Source of the DNA: Luteimonas colneyensis
Lineage (GTDB): Bacteria > Pseudomonadota > Gammaproteobacteria > Xanthomonadales > Xanthomonadaceae
Length of the DNA: 64,000 nt
Direction of reading: 5' to 3'
NCBI RefSeq assembly: GCF_014836665.1
Contig: NZ_JACSQJ010000008.1
Location: 62,001-126,000 of the forward strand
Shown: positions 63,328 to 64,000 of the stretch, piece by piece
Position numbering within the stretch: position 1 is the first letter of the stretch
Layout: each line of letters begins with the position of its first letter
Notes under the pieces: generated by a model
Told to the model about the DNA's origin: nothing
The model's input: the letters and a program-made list of their open reading frames with translations, nothing else
Databases searched by the model: none
Translations under genes and position numbers: made by a program

Positions 63328-64000
63328 TCAGAGGAGCGAGAGCGACTTCTCCTTGCGCTCGGCCAGGCGCTTCTCCAGGTAGTGGATGTTGCGCCCGCCT
63401 TCCTCGAAGCCGGTATCCGCGAGGATGCGCTGCTGCAGCGGGATGTTGGTGCGGATGCCGTCGATCACCATCTCGCTCAGGGCCACCCGCATGCGGCAGA
63501 TCGCCTGTTCGCGGTCGGCGCCGTGGACGATCAGCTTGCCGATCATCGAGTCGTAGTTGGCCGGCACGGTGTAGCCCTCGTAGACGTGGCTGTCCACGCG
63601 CACGCCCGGCCCGCCCGGGGCGTGGAAGTGCTGGATGCGGCCGGGGCAGGGCAGGAAGCTGTCCGGGTCCTCGGCGTTGATGCGGCATTCGATGGCGTGG
63701 CCGCGCAGCACCACGTCCTCCTGGCGGATCGACAGCGGGCGCCCGGCGGCGATCATCAGCTGCTCGCGGATCAGGTCGATGCCCGTGACCATCTCGGTGA
63801 CCGGGTGCTCGACCTGGATGCGGGTGTTCATCTCGATGAAGTAGAAGCGTCCGTCCTCGAACAGGAACTCGAAGGTGCCGGCGCCGCGGTAGCCGATGCG
63901 CAGGCAGGCCTCGACGCAGACCCGGCCGATCTCCTCGCGCATTTCCGGGGTGATGCCCGGGGCCGGCGCTTCCTCGACCACCTTCTGGTGGCGGCGCTGC
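63328..64000 (-). CDS. accC: Biotin carboxylase subunit of acetyl-CoA carboxylase (3' part)
   Basis: The C-terminal 223 residues of AccC; the start lies beyond the window edge. AccC carboxylates the biotin of AccB in the first step of fatty-acid synthesis. Visible are the ATP-grasp residues ending [22 protein letters not shown], the [13 protein letters not shown] segment, [12 protein letters not shown] and the C-terminal NIPLQQRIL and [12 protein letters not shown]. The reading frame is intact to the edge. accB would be expected just outside. Confidence 0.96.
   Translation of the reverse strand, partial: QRRHQKVVEEAPAPGITPEMREEIGRVCVEACLRIGYRGAGTFEFLFEDGRFYFIEMNTRIQVEHPVTEMVTGIDLIREQLMIAAGRPLSIRQEDVVLRGHAIECRINAEDPDSFLPCPGRIQHFHAPGGPGVRVDSHVYEGYTVPANYDSMIGKLIVHGADREQAICRMRVALSEMVIDGIRTNIPLQQRILADTGFEEGGRNIHYLEKRLAERKEKSLSLL

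Overview
The window is a GC-rich stretch (judged by eye, with strong G/C third-position bias) of a gammaproteobacterial chromosome. The gene content and order point to the Xanthomonadaceae/Lysobacteraceae (Lysobacter- or Luteimonas-like): the prmA / zinc-ribbon-DUF3426 / fis / purH / purD block next to accC, Xanthomonas-like bioD, msrC, rppH and fis, and GTAG-headed REP elements of the Stenotrophomonas type. Genus is inference. I see no prophage, insertion sequence or CRISPR array. The window is mostly core and accessory metabolism, with one truncated regulator beside a tRNA gene.

Layout. 0.2-4.0 kb: an ArnT-like glycosyltransferase divergent from an OmpR-type two-component system. 4.0-9.5 kb: gph, btuB under a cobalamin riboswitch, and a translationally coupled cobT-cobC-cobS set. 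9.6-15.7 kb: a TfoX C-terminal protein and msrC, divergent from bioD, then a two-gene RND efflux pump. 15.9-20.5 kb: a ubiquinone island with ubiV, ubiU and ubiD on the minus strand, and a divergent gene encoding a chorismate mutase domain fused to UbiT. 20.6-25.4 kb: phasin, queD, prpF, acnD. 25.5-34.2 kb: small membrane protein, GT2 glycosyltransferase, XRE-type protein, gltS, ptb-ackA-bolA, and a MacAB-like ABC exporter. 34.3-39.5 kb: a nitric oxide reductase operon (a 41-residue membrane peptide, a two-haem NorC, NorB, NorQ, NorD). 39.6-43.2 kb: a quinone oxidoreductase-like protein, a 5'-truncated TetR gene, tRNA-Met, rppH, Fur-controlled bfd, bfr. 43.3-47.7 kb: a hybrid histidine kinase and a degenerate REC-GGDEF-EAL protein. 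47.7-55.8 kb: DUF4126, DUF6776, erpA, nudC, ampE, an LplT-PlsC fusion, lemA and two TPM-domain proteins. 55.8-64.0 kb: purD, purH, fis, DUF3426, prmA, a large secreted protein of unknown function, and the 3' part of accC. The first 159 bases hold no gene I can support, and the only gene-free stretch over 300 bases (6646-7118) holds the riboswitch and the cobT promoter.

The genes suggest a facultative denitrifier: O2-independent ubiquinone synthesis (UbiU, UbiV, UbiT) and NO reductase. FNR/FixK-like palindromes sit about 65 bp before ubiU, ubiD and the chorismate mutase-UbiT start, and one also precedes acnD. The most unusual items are the chorismate mutase-UbiT fusion, the NorC carrying a second cytochrome c domain with a 41-residue peptide ahead of it, and three REP hairpins that all lie between convergent genes, two of which supply the stop codon of the upstream gene.
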